Shown here in pieces: positions 42,323-50,236 of a stretch of 64,000 bases of DNA; position 1 is the first letter of the stretch, and every line of letters begins with the position of its first letter. The notes under the pieces are model-generated. The model was given only the letters and a program-made list of their open reading frames with translations. It had not been told where the DNA came from and did not search any database. Made by a program: the position numbers and the translations under genes. This DNA comes from Undibacterium sp. KW1 (lineage in GTDB: Bacteria; Pseudomonadota; Gammaproteobacteria; Burkholderiales; Burkholderiaceae_D), in the NCBI RefSeq assembly GCF_009937955.1, contig NZ_AP018439.1, positions 4,216,001 to 4,280,000 on the forward strand. Direction: 5' to 3'.

Positions 42323-44080
42323 TCATTTGGGATTGAGCAGTTTTGAGTCCCGCGTTGCAGCCTGTACCACTTTGACTACCTTGTCTGCGGCCTTGCTGCT
42401 CGCTATGCCTATCACTACTTTGTAAGCCTGCCGTGCCAACCAGCCTGCACTATCGACATCAGCAGCCACCCGCAGCAACTTGTCTGCCCTTGCCTCTATC
42501 TGGTCTTCGAGACTGTCTGGGTCAAACTTGCCCGGTATCTCAGGCGATGGCTGTTCAGCCAGGGCAGAACCGTACAAGGGAATAATGGGAACCTCAAACT
42601 TGCCGCTGTTGGGCGGAGTCTCTACCGCCGGAGGTTTAAGCATATTGAACACGACATTGTCCGGCTCCAGCGTAAACCAGGATTTTAAAAAAGCCTGGCA
42701 ATTCCTGCGTCCCAGCATGTAGTCATGTTCACGGTATTGCCACGAGAAAAAACCAAGGAAAGCCGCCAGGCCGGATGAGGCAATCGCATCACCACCCGTC
42801 AGTGCATCCCCCTTCGCATTCTTGCGACTGGGCGTGATCAAAAAGCGGCTAAAGTCACTGCCGTCAGTAAAAGCCGCCAGGTCCGCCGAGTTGAAACGGT
42901 TATTCTGGATCAGGCAATTAATGGTGGGGAACAGGATGCTCACCAAATCAGCCTTGGGCAAGGCAGCAAAATTGGGTACATCGGTAAATGGGTCTATCAG
43001 CACGATGGCACGGTTGACCTTGCTGCCACTGGTTTCGCGGGCTGGTGCGATACCTGCCAGCACATCATGCGCGAGGCCTATCGGTGCATTGTCGGTGCAA
43101 CCACCATCGAGAGAAACAAAGGCATACTTGCTACCTGCATCGCTATCGGGCTGTACAAACAACGACCATTCCGGCACCAGCCATTGCGGGCTGTAAACAC
43201 CCTGCCCGCTATTCGGCAGGATGTAGCGGTAAGCATAATGCCCGGCTGGCCTGGCGATCTGCACAGCAGGCAACCCCACAGGAAAAGCCGCCGTACCCAG
43301 CGCATAACTGGACATGCCAGACCAGGCCAGCATGTCCTGAGTCTGATTACCGACTTCAAAACTATCTGGCGCCAGCGCATATTGTGGTGTTGGCAGCGCG
43401 CCCTGGATATCAATGGCGAAGCGCACAAAATCAGCGTGATTGACAAAGTACTCGGCGCGGCCAGTCTGGCCAGAAAACATCTGCTTGTAAGGAATGCCCG
43501 CAACATTGGTATAAGTCAGTATCACCGGCAAAGGATTGGCCACATATTGCCGCGCTGCAGCCTGCCCGCTGTCAAATGAAATACCACTGGCAGCCGCAGC
43601 AGCAAGCGGTTTGCCAGACAATAATGAGGTGATCGTCGTTGCGCCGTCAAGATCATCGGTCGCCAGCAAACCGTCTATATCGATGGCATTGACCCATATC
43701 TGATAGAACGGATTCTTTGCCCTCAACTCTGGCGCGGTCTGTACACTCGCTGGCGGATAGACATAACTAAGGGCGCGTGACAACAGCACGGCATTGACGC
43801 CACCGCCAGAAGTACCAGTGACCACCCTGATCAAGACTTTGTGGCGTGGCACGGTTGGCGCACCGGGGTTGTCTTTGTCATCCTGCGCAATCGCCGCCGC
43901 CCAGGCATCCAGTGCCTCGATCAGAAAATCCAGCACCCCGGCTGTATAGCAACCTGCCGACACCGTGCCACCAAGCACCAGGGCCAGCTCAAATGTATGT
44001 GGAGCAGGCCCAGGCTGCGTCAGCGGGAATATCTTGTCAACGGCCACCTGTGGCGTAACTGGATAAGTTGCTTCAGACAA
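42323..44080 (-). CDS. Patatin-like phospholipase
   Basis: 585 residues if translation starts at the TTG at 44080, which has CGAGGAG at ideal spacing; longer in-frame ATG starts lack a ribosome site. The patatin hydrolase dyad is complete: the oxyanion block LALVLGGTVSAGCYTAGVL, the nucleophile elbow VVTGTSGGGVNAVLL (GxSxG) and the aspartate in the late FVSLDGGCTDNAPIG. Such enzymes cleave phospholipid acyl chains. No signal peptide. Remaining parts, with a C-terminal helical stretch (LEDQIEARADKLLRVAAD), are unassigned. It forms an operon with the downstream membrane protein. No cyclic-nucleotide synthase is nearby, so a CBASS role is not supported. Confidence 0.85.
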   Translation of the reverse strand: MSEATYPVTPQVAVDKIFPLTQPGPAPHTFELALVLGGTVSAGCYTAGVLDFLIEALDAWAAAIAQDDKDNPGAPTVPRHKVLIRVVTGTSGGGVNAVLLSRALSYVYPPASVQTAPELRAKNPFYQIWVNAIDIDGLLATDDLDGATTITSLLSGKPLAAAAASGISFDSGQAAARQYVANPLPVILTYTNVAGIPYKQMFSGQTGRAEYFVNHADFVRFAIDIQGALPTPQYALAPDSFEVGNQTQDMLAWSGMSSYALGTAAFPVGLPAVQIARPAGHYAYRYILPNSGQGVYSPQWLVPEWSLFVQPDSDAGSKYAFVSLDGGCTDNAPIGLAHDVLAGIAPARETSGSKVNRAIVLIDPFTDVPNFAALPKADLVSILFPTINCLIQNNRFNSADLAAFTDGSDFSRFLITPSRKNAKGDALTGGDAIASSGLAAFLGFFSWQYREHDYMLGRRNCQAFLKSWFTLEPDNVVFNMLKPPAVETPPNSGKFEVPIIPLYGSALAEQPSPEIPGKFDPDSLEDQIEARADKLLRVAADVDSAGWLARQAYKVVIGIASSKAADKVVKVVQAATRDSKLLNPK

Positions 44081-44419
44081 AATACACTCCTCGATGATAA
44101 GTGACTGCACGTTAAAAATGACTCGCGGCCCTCTCTCCAAAAACTCCGGCATGGGGATGGCAGCACAATGAGACATGCCCTGCTGTTGAGCACGGACATG
44201 TTCCATTTTAGCTGGCTGATTTTTCAGAGAGATGACATTTTTACAAACAAAGCGAAGATAGCATTTGCTTACAAAAAAGTCACTTTATTCTAGATGGGTG
44301 TTGTGTGTATTCACACAGCTCCTGAGCTCCTGCGCAGGGCGATGTGAATTGATCATCGCTGAGGAGTGTCAAGCCTTGGCAATTGCGATCTGAAGTTCAG
44401 TCACCAAACCAGTCACTGA
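44081..44419. other. Intergenic DNA without recognisable gene
   Basis: Holds the patatin ribosome site (CGAGGAG, minus strand, 44087-44093) and A+T-rich DNA around 44230-44300 that could contain its promoter. A short dyad, CCTGAGCTCCTGCGCAGG, lies at about 44322. I see no coding sequence or RNA gene. Confidence 0.5.
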
Positions 44420-45004
44420 TTATTCAACTTCAGGCAAGCCCGTACTCCTGCTTTTCAGTACCGCCGCAAACACCTGCGCCAGCTCTGCTGCGTCTTCCCC
44501 TGCATGGTGGGTATGCGGCAAACCCTCAAGATTAAGCGCGTATTTGATCTTGCCCTTGCGGCTTTCCACCCATTCGCAACCTGTCAGGCCCATCCAGTAA
44601 CTGCGCAAATCCACACCTGAGCCGGTAGAGCCAAAGGGGCTGGCACCAACGTATCTCATGAAGTACCAGTGCACAAACATGCCATCCCACACCGCTGGCG
44701 CCGCCAGGAAAACAGGCCTGCCTATCTTGCGCAAAGAATTCACCCAGTCATAAGCTGAACGTATTGCTACTGAGGCTTCAGGCGCGTGGTCTATCAGGTG
44801 CTGCCTGTCAAGGCCAGAGACAGCCAGTGCAGCGGGATCAAATTCATCAGAGATGGGTTTCAGTTCAGTATAAAAGCTCAGCTCAGGATGCCCGGCTACC
44901 GCCATGCCCAGAGAGATCATGCTGTACGGGCCGGGGATGGGACCGTCAGCCTCTACATCAACGGCAATAAAAATCTCTGGCAATTTTTCATTCTCTGCTG
45001 TCAT
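44420..45004 (-). CDS. DEDDh 3'-5' exonuclease-like protein
   Basis: 194 residues from the ATG at 45004 (AGGAG spaced 6 bases). Exo I: IFIAVDVEADGP (Asp and Glu). Exo II: the Asp in VWDGMFVHWYF. Exo III: THHAGEDAAEL with the His and Asp spaced as in the DEDDh group. The domain is alone, without polymerase or helicase, as in RNase T, oligoribonuclease and small DnaQ-like nucleases. Nucleic-acid substrate unknown. It lies 43 bp after two small secreted-protein genes on the same strand, which is an unusual grouping. Confidence 0.8.
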   Translation of the reverse strand: MTAENEKLPEIFIAVDVEADGPIPGPYSMISLGMAVAGHPELSFYTELKPISDEFDPAALAVSGLDRQHLIDHAPEASVAIRSAYDWVNSLRKIGRPVFLAAPAVWDGMFVHWYFMRYVGASPFGSTGSGVDLRSYWMGLTGCEWVESRKGKIKYALNLEGLPHTHHAGEDAAELAQVFAAVLKSRSTGLPEVE

Positions 45005-45047
45005 GCCTTGCTCCTTTTGTTTGTCTTTAGCGTTCTTACATGGTGGC

Positions 45048-45257
45048 TTATTGCAGTCTTTTCCAGCCCTCTTCGACAATCACCCAGGAAATATCTTCAG
45101 GATCAGCACTCGAGCCAGGCCGCATGCACATTGCCGTTGCCGGGTTATAGCTGGGCCTGCCCGGCTCTGCCGTTGCGTCAAGTTGCGCCTGTGCGGCGCC
45201 GGATAAAAACAGGGGCGCAATCACAGCCAGATGCATCTTGCCTGTTGCAGTTTTCAT
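45048..45257 (-). CDS. Small secreted protein, short paralogue
   Basis: 69 residues from the ATG at 45257, with signal peptide MKTATGKMHLAVIAPLFLSGAAQA. The mature 45 residues end AMCMRPGSSADPEDISWVIVEEGWKRLQ in two parts. The end aligns with the next upstream gene's product (DSCMALDNDGDRHPDHISMIIIQQIWKKLH-like): Cys-Met, then Pro-x-x-I-S, then I/V-I-x-x-x-W-K-x-L. The central part of the longer protein is missing. Too small for an enzyme; could be a binding or regulatory peptide. Confidence 0.6.
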   Translation of the reverse strand: MKTATGKMHLAVIAPLFLSGAAQAQLDATAEPGRPSYNPATAMCMRPGSSADPEDISWVIVEEGWKRLQ

Positions 45258-45370
45258 GTTTGTGCCTCTGTAAAAAACTGGCGGCGCAGGCAGGTGAGCT
45301 GATTGTCGCATGGGCAGGCACACCGCCCACTATAAGCAGTTTGGCATCCAGCTCACTGATCACCAACAAC

Positions 45371-45838
45371 TCAGTGAAGCTTCTTCCAGATTTGCTGGAT
45401 GATGATCATGGAAATATGGTCAGGGTGGCGATCACCGTCGTTATCAAGTGCCATACAAGAATCCGTCAGGGCCACATTGCCACGCCACAGGCCAGTCGTA
45501 TTGCGTATCCCCATGCCCCATCCGCTGTGGAACTGAATCAGGTTTTCATACGTTGAATCCCGCGTGCGCTGCTTGCTGGCTTCATCGAGCCTGGCCAAGA
45601 TGTTGGTCGCCGCCTGTTCACAGGTCGTTGGCCAGGTATCGGCATCCGCATAGCGCTTGCATTGCTTGTCACAGCCATTTCTTCCTGGCGTGGCGCAGGT
45701 AGCGGCGGCCACGCTGACGCTGGCCGGAGCTCTCGCATTAGCCACCGGAGCAGGTACAGACTGCGCCCACACCACATTGGCGCCCATCAGGATGACAGCA
45801 GCAAAGCCAGAACAAATCCCTGCACGTGTAATGCTCAT
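45371..45838 (-). CDS. Small secreted protein, long paralogue
   Basis: 155 residues from the ATG at 45838, supported by GAGGGGAAAG upstream. Signal peptide ends VVWAQS. The mature region has seven Cys in total (ATCATPGRNGCDKQC, TTCEQAA, TDSCMAL), a helix LARLDEASKQRTRDSTYENL, and GWGMGIRNTTGLWRGN. The C-terminal motif PDHISMIIIQQIWKKLH is shared with the 69-residue gene immediately downstream. No family recognised. The gene pair, in the order long then short, suggests duplication followed by internal deletion. Confidence 0.6.
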   Translation of the reverse strand: MSITRAGICSGFAAVILMGANVVWAQSVPAPVANARAPASVSVAAATCATPGRNGCDKQCKRYADADTWPTTCEQAATNILARLDEASKQRTRDSTYENLIQFHSGWGMGIRNTTGLWRGNVALTDSCMALDNDGDRHPDHISMIIIQQIWKKLH

Positions 45839-45941
45839 CAACTTTCCCCTCAAAATGGGCCAACTTAAAATATTAAAAAATGTTAAAAGTACTAAACAGG
45901 CATCATACATAAAATAAAGGAAAGTACTTGCCTTTTGACAA

Positions 45942-48608
45942 TCATTCTTCTTGCCATGGGCCATCGTCCCACCAGCACTCTGCCAGGATGGTGGCGACCT
46001 CATAGCTGCTCCCCTCCTCTTCACGATACATTTCTATGTCTAACATCTCGGCCAATTCGTGATCATAGGATTTGAATGCAGCCTTCATGGCAGGCGAACA
46101 TTGAGAAGGATATATCTCACAACAAAACAACCTGTCTTTTTCGTCAATCGCCACCAATTGTCTGGCAATCACCCGGCCCTCTTCATTACGGGCATAAATA
46201 ACCCGCTTGTTGGCATCGAGCAGGCAGGCAACCGCCGAGTAACTGCAAAAGCCACCTATGGACAAACAAGATCCGGCATAGGTACCCAGTTTGAGAATTT
46301 CAAACGGATCCTGCTCAAAAGTCAGTCGCAAGCTTTTGCCATCCACCTTTATGTCTTTGTGCAAACCAGCTTCCCAGCGATCCTTGTCAACAAGTGGATG
46401 AGCTGCATGCCAGGCCAGATTGAGAGGGTGATGGCGGTATGAATCTGGCTTGCCAGCCTTTACCTCACGCAGGAAACTCTGCAAACCCTTGCGGTTATAT
46501 CTGGGATCTCTATCCAGCCCTGCCAGCAGGCGCAGCGCATGGGCAGCAGATGGAACTTGCCCGCGTATTTGTAGTGCCCTATCCATATCTTGCCAGATAG
46601 CCAGCTCCAGTACCCGCAGGCGAAATGCTGGCAAGCGCCTGAGTGTGAGAGCACAATGTCTTTGCACCTGCGCATCAGTCAGTGCTATCTTGCTTTCGAT
46701 GTAAAGGCGCAAGCGACGTGGCAAAGGGCTATCCAGCCCATACTGTTCACTCAAACTCAGGATTTTCTGACAGGCTGCCAGCGGGGCCAGTGCAGCCCAG
46801 TCACAGGCCAGGTATTCTTCCAATATTTGCCCACGCATGAATTGCAGCCTGCGCTCATAGTGGAGACTGCCAAGCAGAGACAGGGTATGAAACAATCGTG
46901 GCGCTGCCAACTGCATACCCTGCCACAGCAAGGCCGGAGCCAATTCAGCCATGGCGAAAATACCAAAAGCAAGCAGTCGGGTGTTGTCTTCACGACGGCA
47001 TGCACGTTCAAACAAAGACCAGAATTGTCCGTTCAAATCGCGCAATCCGCTGCGCATTTCTGCGGGCAAATAATTGATCAGGTTCGTCAGCGCACAGCCG
47101 TAAGTGATATGGCAGGAATAAGCTTCCTGGCTCAGCATCGCCATCAGCGGCAATGCATCTTCAATCACTGCTTTCAGGCTGCCTGTTTCCTGCGTGCCAA
47201 AGCTCTCAGTCAACAGATACCAGAGTGAGGCGAGTTTTTCCTGCGGCCCCGCCTGATGCTGTAACAATAGCGCATGAAAGCTAGAGTACACCATCATGTA
47301 TTCGCGCCATTTGCGCGACTTATCTGCATCATCATCCATCCAGTTGAACAGGCCAATCACATTAATCAGCGTGTCAGCAGTCTGTGCAGTCAATTCATGC
47401 CAGCTAGTTTCGCGCATCAGCGAAGCCAGCCCTGGCAACTCACAACATGAGCGCCACAGCGACAGATGCATGCGCACCCCTGCACGTTCACAGGCCAGGT
47501 TGATGATGTCGGCGACTTCTTCAGTACAGTCATGGAAGACTGTCAGGCCAGAATAACGTAAATCAGTCGCCCCACTCATTTCAAATAGCAGGCAACCCGT
47601 CATGCTATATTCAACATTCACTTGCCTGCTCAGGTTGCACAGAATTTTGCGCAGATATAACTCAAAGCGCGCATTATCTTCTGTTAAATCATGCAGGCGC
47701 ATGAGCTGGTCAGCAGTCATCTGCTGAGGCGACAAACTCCCCTGCACTTCCCGCATCACTACAGTCAGGAAAATCGTTTGCCGGTTTTCTGGCAAGAGCA
47801 AAGCGAGCTCTGCCGCGTGAGTATGATCCGTGTTCATGGCACACAGGCGAGCCAATACGGCCAATTTTTGCGAACGTGCAATGTCATCTGCATGCATACC
47901 GCCGTACTGATGCCATATTTGCAGCCAGGCCAGTTGCAAGTCTGCACTGCATGCACGCAATTGCCACAGCAAGCAACGGCGAAACGCTTCTGGCAAGACG
48001 GGCAATTCTTGTGCTGGCCTGTTCCAGTGATGCAAATACAGAGTGGCACTGCTGGGTATAAGCCCGGCAGCCAGCGACATCACCTGCCCCTCCGCATCCA
48101 GCACGGGCAAGGCAGTAAAATCATGGCGCGCAAAGAAAGCATCGAGCAAACGTGCATCTGCCAGCCAGTGACACAAGTCCAGTACAGGCTGCGCAGGCTT
48201 TGGCGGCTGGTATTTGGTACCGCGAAAAGCACGTGGGTGGGCAGCAGTCGCCACCGGCTTCCTGGGCACCCTGGCTTGCGGAAGCGCCACCACGCTGGCA
48301 TTGCCAGCATCAGGCACGGTCATCCAGAACACCCGCCAGAAAGCAGGCCAGACGCTGCGCAAATCGGTAGTAGCTTGCAGACGAAACCAGTCCGCCAGCA
48401 AGCTGTGCGCCTGTGGAAACAGCCGCACATCCAGTGCGGCGAGCTCCACCTGCCGCAAAGCAGGCTGCACTACGCCATTGACTTCATCACTGAGCAAGGC
48501 AACGATGCCCTGAGGCTGACGCAGTAGGCTGATTAATATGGATTTGACAGTTTGCAGGACAGGCGGCTGAACCGCTGCCCTGTCTTTGACAGGTTTGCTT
48601 GATGACAT
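45942..48608 (-). CDS. Large protein of unknown function, 888 aa
   Basis: 888 residues if started at the second in-frame ATG (48608), otherwise 900. No signal peptide. Residues about 1-740 are helical, repeat-like and rich in Leu, Ala, Trp and Cys, suggestive of a superhelical scaffold. Residues about 750-870 form a distinct domain: DPFEILKLGTYAGSCLSIGG, then SYSAVACLLDANKRVIYARN and GRVIARQLVAIDEKDRLFCCEIY. I recall a similar block at the end of large uncharacterised proteins from Myxococcota and Planctomycetota; it faintly resembles the C-terminal domain of plasmid PcfJ proteins. No catalytic residues can be named. Monocistronic. Confidence 0.65.
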   Translation of the reverse strand: MSSSKPVKDRAAVQPPVLQTVKSILISLLRQPQGIVALLSDEVNGVVQPALRQVELAALDVRLFPQAHSLLADWFRLQATTDLRSVWPAFWRVFWMTVPDAGNASVVALPQARVPRKPVATAAHPRAFRGTKYQPPKPAQPVLDLCHWLADARLLDAFFARHDFTALPVLDAEGQVMSLAAGLIPSSATLYLHHWNRPAQELPVLPEAFRRCLLWQLRACSADLQLAWLQIWHQYGGMHADDIARSQKLAVLARLCAMNTDHTHAAELALLLPENRQTIFLTVVMREVQGSLSPQQMTADQLMRLHDLTEDNARFELYLRKILCNLSRQVNVEYSMTGCLLFEMSGATDLRYSGLTVFHDCTEEVADIINLACERAGVRMHLSLWRSCCELPGLASLMRETSWHELTAQTADTLINVIGLFNWMDDDADKSRKWREYMMVYSSFHALLLQHQAGPQEKLASLWYLLTESFGTQETGSLKAVIEDALPLMAMLSQEAYSCHITYGCALTNLINYLPAEMRSGLRDLNGQFWSLFERACRREDNTRLLAFGIFAMAELAPALLWQGMQLAAPRLFHTLSLLGSLHYERRLQFMRGQILEEYLACDWAALAPLAACQKILSLSEQYGLDSPLPRRLRLYIESKIALTDAQVQRHCALTLRRLPAFRLRVLELAIWQDMDRALQIRGQVPSAAHALRLLAGLDRDPRYNRKGLQSFLREVKAGKPDSYRHHPLNLAWHAAHPLVDKDRWEAGLHKDIKVDGKSLRLTFEQDPFEILKLGTYAGSCLSIGGFCSYSAVACLLDANKRVIYARNEEGRVIARQLVAIDEKDRLFCCEIYPSQCSPAMKAAFKSYDHELAEMLDIEMYREEEGSSYEVATILAECWWDDGPWQEE

Positions 48609-48703
48609 GTGAACACAAAATAAAAATCCAGGGATGGGATGCACTCACGAACAGACATCGCAGTGCAAACGCACATGCAAGCAGCCTGCTCAGGCACTTC
48701 CGG

Positions 48704-48750
48704 GATGAAACCAGTCCTGCACAGGATGGTTTCAGATTTTTATTTTTTAT
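48704..48750 (+). terminator. Orphan intrinsic terminator on the plus strand
   Basis: TGAAACCA-G-TCCTG-CA-CAGGA-TGGTTTCA: 13 bp paired with one bulged base, followed by GATTTTTATTTTTTATTT. All genes for many kilobases on either side run on the minus strand, so it ends no annotated gene. The rest of 48609-48945 holds only A+T-rich DNA. Confidence 0.7.
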
Positions 48751-48945
48751 TTCACATGTGGGAATGAATGGTTTAACTAAAAATACAACCGACAGCCAAG
48801 GTGGCTATCACATTTGGCGCGTATTATAAATGAAGCTATTACAGCTTGGCACCATCTTTTTTCAAAATTAATACTCGCCCAAATCCAGGTCTTTATTACG
48901 TTTTTTTCACGAGAGATCGTCATGCTGTCAAGATGCATGCATCAT

Positions 48946-49653
48946 TCACTTCACCGCGATCTCATCGATATAAATACCGAGCACAGAGCGACGCCCTTTG
49001 ACCACAACCCGGTCACCAGGAATGGGCTGGCGGCCAATGATGGTATGTTCCATGCAGATGGTGGCGGCAAACTCTGGAGCCCCCACCCGCAGGGTTTGAT
49101 CACACAGGCCCAGCTTGGGTTTCAGGCGTCCTAAAGAACTTACGGTAGCCTCTACAACGACCGCCTCGCTATTGAATACCCAGCCTGCCAGGGCAGACAA
49201 GGCGATAGGGCTGCGTAATATGACGAAAGTCAATAAGCAAGCCATGAGAGGCAGTATGACGAATTGACGTAAGACTGGCGACGGATAGCGATACGCCAAA
49301 TTAGCCTGATGCGTGCGGTCATAGCACCCGTAAAGCACAAAAGGAAACAACACCACCGCAACAATCCAGGGTAAAGGGGTGGCATAAAAATGCTCGCCTG
49401 CAAAAACAAAATTATCACTCAAATTAAATCCGTAGAGCAAACAGGCAAGACCCAGGCACGACAGCGCGAATAGGTACTTTTGCCTGCTGGTCATGGGCTT
49501 TCTGTCCATGAACTTGATTGACCATTCTTCACGCGGGCGGGCCAGTCTCTCTTCTGCAATTTTGCCAGCGACGACTACCTGCTCTTCCAGCAGACGGATT
49601 TTTTCTGCCTGCTGTTTTTTTAGCAGCTCAGCTGATGTTTCGTTTGTTTGCAC
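48946..49653 (-). CDS. Membrane protein of unknown function, 235 aa
   Basis: 235 residues. The N-terminal 50 residues are charged and likely coiled coil (ELLKKQQAEKIRLLEEQVVVAGKIAEERL), then membrane helices at about 60-78, 92-110 and 130-158. The C-terminal 75 residues (VVVEATVSSLGRLKPKLGLC ... PGDRVVVKGRRSVLGIYIDEI) are beta-rich and resemble a small OB- or SH3-like domain on the outside. No family recognised. It lies 40 bp after the lipoprotein gene on the same strand. Confidence 0.6.
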   Translation of the reverse strand: MQTNETSAELLKKQQAEKIRLLEEQVVVAGKIAEERLARPREEWSIKFMDRKPMTSRQKYLFALSCLGLACLLYGFNLSDNFVFAGEHFYATPLPWIVAVVLFPFVLYGCYDRTHQANLAYRYPSPVLRQFVILPLMACLLTFVILRSPIALSALAGWVFNSEAVVVEATVSSLGRLKPKLGLCDQTLRVGAPEFAATICMEHTIIGRQPIPGDRVVVKGRRSVLGIYIDEIAVK

Positions 49654-49693
49654 TATTCATTACTCTTTATTCTGTTATAGCCATATCAAGGGC

Positions 49694-50233
49694 TTAGCGC
49701 TTTGTGCTAACCAGATCCACCCATTCTCTTTCAGGACTTAATTTGACTGACTTGATGAATTGTGCAAAACCTCCATAGATACCTGCTGGCGGCTTATGTT
49801 TGGTCACCTTCCATTCCTGCTGCGAGCATTCAAAGCAAATGTCGAGCTTGCTGCTCAGCTTGCCCTGGGCATAAAAATAAACCGTATGATGGGGATCAAA
49901 AACACAGGCGGCGAAAGCCTGCTGGGTTTCATCAGATACCTGCTCAATCGCGGCGATGAAGTTTTCACGGTCGCGTGTAGTCAATGCCACGCTGCGATAG
50001 ACTTTTTCTTTTTGCGCGGGTGATTGCCCTGCCTGTATGAAATCCATCTCGGACGAATGTTCGGTCACGACGATCTTGCTGGATTGTCGTATCGCATTGA
50101 TCAAATCTGCCTTATAGGCTGCGCCCTCGCCTGCATCATTCTTTTCAGAAGAGCAGGCGAACAACAGGCCACAAAGCGCTAGGACCACATATTGCCGAAC
50201 TGATCGCCCATGCTGAAGAAATTGCCGCATCAT
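49694..50233 (-). CDS. Lipoprotein of unknown function
   Basis: 179 residues with lipobox LLFACSS (Cys about 27). The mature part has FAACVFDPHHTVYFYAQGK and LDICFECSQQEW, a Cys/His pattern (C-x2-DPHH ... DICFEC) seen in a group of small proteobacterial lipoproteins without known function. It starts 3 bp after the stop of the bepA-like gene, so the two are cotranscribed, in keeping with an envelope role beside an outer-membrane quality-control protease. Two adjacent ATGs (50233, 50230) could serve as start. Confidence 0.7.
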   Translation of the reverse strand: MMRQFLQHGRSVRQYVVLALCGLLFACSSEKNDAGEGAAYKADLINAIRQSSKIVVTEHSSEMDFIQAGQSPAQKEKVYRSVALTTRDRENFIAAIEQVSDETQQAFAACVFDPHHTVYFYAQGKLSSKLDICFECSQQEWKVTKHKPPAGIYGGFAQFIKSVKLSPEREWVDLVSTKR

Positions 50234-50236
50234 GTA

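Noticed and set aside
42323..44080. CBASS effector (CapV-like patatin)
   Set aside because: No CD-NTase or ubiquitin-like accessory genes nearby; the partner is a membrane protein and the length is much greater than CapV.
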